DNA of 21,158 bases, from positions 1-21,158 of the forward strand of contig DATAZV010000095.1 in NCBI GenBank assembly GCA_036271855.1. The letters run 5' to 3'. Shown here in pieces: positions 20,436 through 21,158 of this stretch. The translations under genes were made by a program, and so were the position numbers. Position 1 is the stretch's first letter. Each line of letters opens with the position of its first letter. The notes below the pieces were generated by a model that saw nothing but the letters and a program-made list of their open reading frames with translations, searched no databases and was not told the origin of the DNA. The DNA comes from JAQGMJ01 sp036271855 (GTDB lineage Bacteria; Pseudomonadota; Gammaproteobacteria; Burkholderiales; JAEUOS01).

Positions 20436-21158
20436 CTAAACCATCCGCTTGGCGATCTCTTCCAGCATCACCTCGGTGGCGCCGCCGCCGATTGATTGCA
20501 CCCGCGCGTCGCGCGACATGCGCTCGATCGCCGCTTCGCGCATGTAGCCGAAGCCACCGTGGAATTGCAGGCAGTCGTACATCACTTCATTCACCAGCTC
20601 GCCGGCCAGGGCCTTGATCATCGAGACCTCCTTCACCACTTTCTGGCCCTGGGCGTCGCGCCAGGCGGTGTTGTAGATCAGGGCGCGCACGGCCTCGACC
20701 TTGGCCGAGAGCAGCGCCAGGCGATGGCGGATCGCCTGCTGGTCCCACAGGGTTTTGCCGAAGGCCTTGCGCTGGGTCACCCATTCCAGGGTGATTTCCA
20801 GAGCGCGCGCCGCCTCGCCCATCGATTGCGCGCCGAGCACGATGCGCTCGTTCTGCAGGTTGCGCACCAGCGAATAGAAGCCCTTGTTCTCCTCGCCCAG
20901 CAGGTTGGCGGCGGGAAGGCGGCAGTCCTCGAACGACAGTTCGGCGGTGTCCGACGACAGCCAGCCGTGCTTTTTCAGCGGGCGGGCGACGCTGAAACCC
21001 GGCGCGCCCTTTTCGACGATGAACATCGATACCTGGTGGTTACGCCCCGGTTCGCCGGTCTTGGCGGCGACGAAGTAGACGTCGGCATGCACGCCGTTGG
21101 TGATGTACATCTTGGCGCCGTTGAGCACCCAATGGTCGCCGTCGCGGCGCGCGGTGGT
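20436..21158 (-). CDS. Acyl-CoA dehydrogenase, C-terminal two-thirds (runs off window)
   Basis: This is a FAD-dependent acyl-CoA dehydrogenase of the fatty-acid or branched-acid oxidation type. The frame is open to the window edge (241 codons including stop), so the true start lies outside. WVLNGAKMYITNG and SDTAELSFEDCRLPAANLLGEENKGF are the middle beta-domain. RKAFGKTLWDQQAIRHRLA and QFHGGFGYMREAAIERMSRDARV are FAD-contacting helices. The usual MCAD-type catalytic Glu region reads SIGGGATEVM, with Gly instead of Glu. NLQNERIVLG carries a Glu where long-chain and isovaleryl-CoA dehydrogenases place their base, so the enzyme is probably of that type. Chain-length specificity is not certain. 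Confidence 0.94.
   Translation of the reverse strand, partial: TTARRDGDHWVLNGAKMYITNGVHADVYFVAAKTGEPGRNHQVSMFIVEKGAPGFSVARPLKKHGWLSSDTAELSFEDCRLPAANLLGEENKGFYSLVRNLQNERIVLGAQSMGEAARALEITLEWVTQRKAFGKTLWDQQAIRHRLALLSAKVEAVRALIYNTAWRDAQGQKVVKEVSMIKALAGELVNEVMYDCLQFHGGFGYMREAAIERMSRDARVQSIGGGATEVMLEEIAKRMV

Overview
The window is about 21 kb of GC-rich DNA with tightly packed, standard bacterial genes. The organism is most likely a betaproteobacterium (Burkholderiales- or Rhodocyclales-like). That placement is inferred from the gene set (miaA-mutL, an AMIN-domain amidase with a twin-arginine-like leader, tsaE, queG, kup) and the protein style; no rRNA is present and genus cannot be given. I see no tRNA, CRISPR array, insertion sequence, integrase or phage gene.

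Left part (1-4363): the 5' part of miaA and all of mutL lie on the minus strand. A dedA-family membrane gene diverges from mutL and converges on an argD-like aminotransferase at a shared hairpin terminator. Next (4424-8678): the potassium transporter gene kup on the minus strand has its own terminator and a recognisable promoter. That promoter overlaps a perfect palindrome and is followed by a tandemly repeated leader. Divergent from kup are two small genes of unknown function, one carrying an internal 56-residue duplication, then a gene for a secreted protein of unknown function. A 512-base gap (8679-9190) has hairpins but no gene.

Middle (9191-12224): an N-acetylmuramoyl-L-alanine amidase and tsaE form an overlapping minus-strand pair, and queG starts head-to-head with tsaE with a 7-base overlap. 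The order queG | tsaE-amiC ... mutL-miaA matches the classical enterobacterial queG-tsaE-amiB-mutL-miaA cluster, but here it is split by roughly 6.8 kb of unrelated genes and queG is inverted. So tRNA modification (MiaA, TsaE, QueG), mismatch repair (MutL) and cell-wall cleavage (AmiC) genes remain loosely grouped.

Surface part (12270-17372): a FecR-domain periplasmic protein is divergent from a large O-antigen ligase/polymerase-like membrane protein with a C-terminal repeat region. A stand-alone autotransporter-type beta-barrel gene follows. The right end (17433-21158) carries a lipoprotein with an alpha/beta-hydrolase triad, a carboxymuconolactone-decarboxylase-family protein, a short-chain dehydrogenase, a YCII-domain protein and a partial acyl-CoA dehydrogenase; these look like general or degradative metabolism.

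I did not find a convincing new multi-gene system. The best leads are the kup control region, the duplicated-repeat protein with its unknown neighbours, and the split housekeeping cluster.
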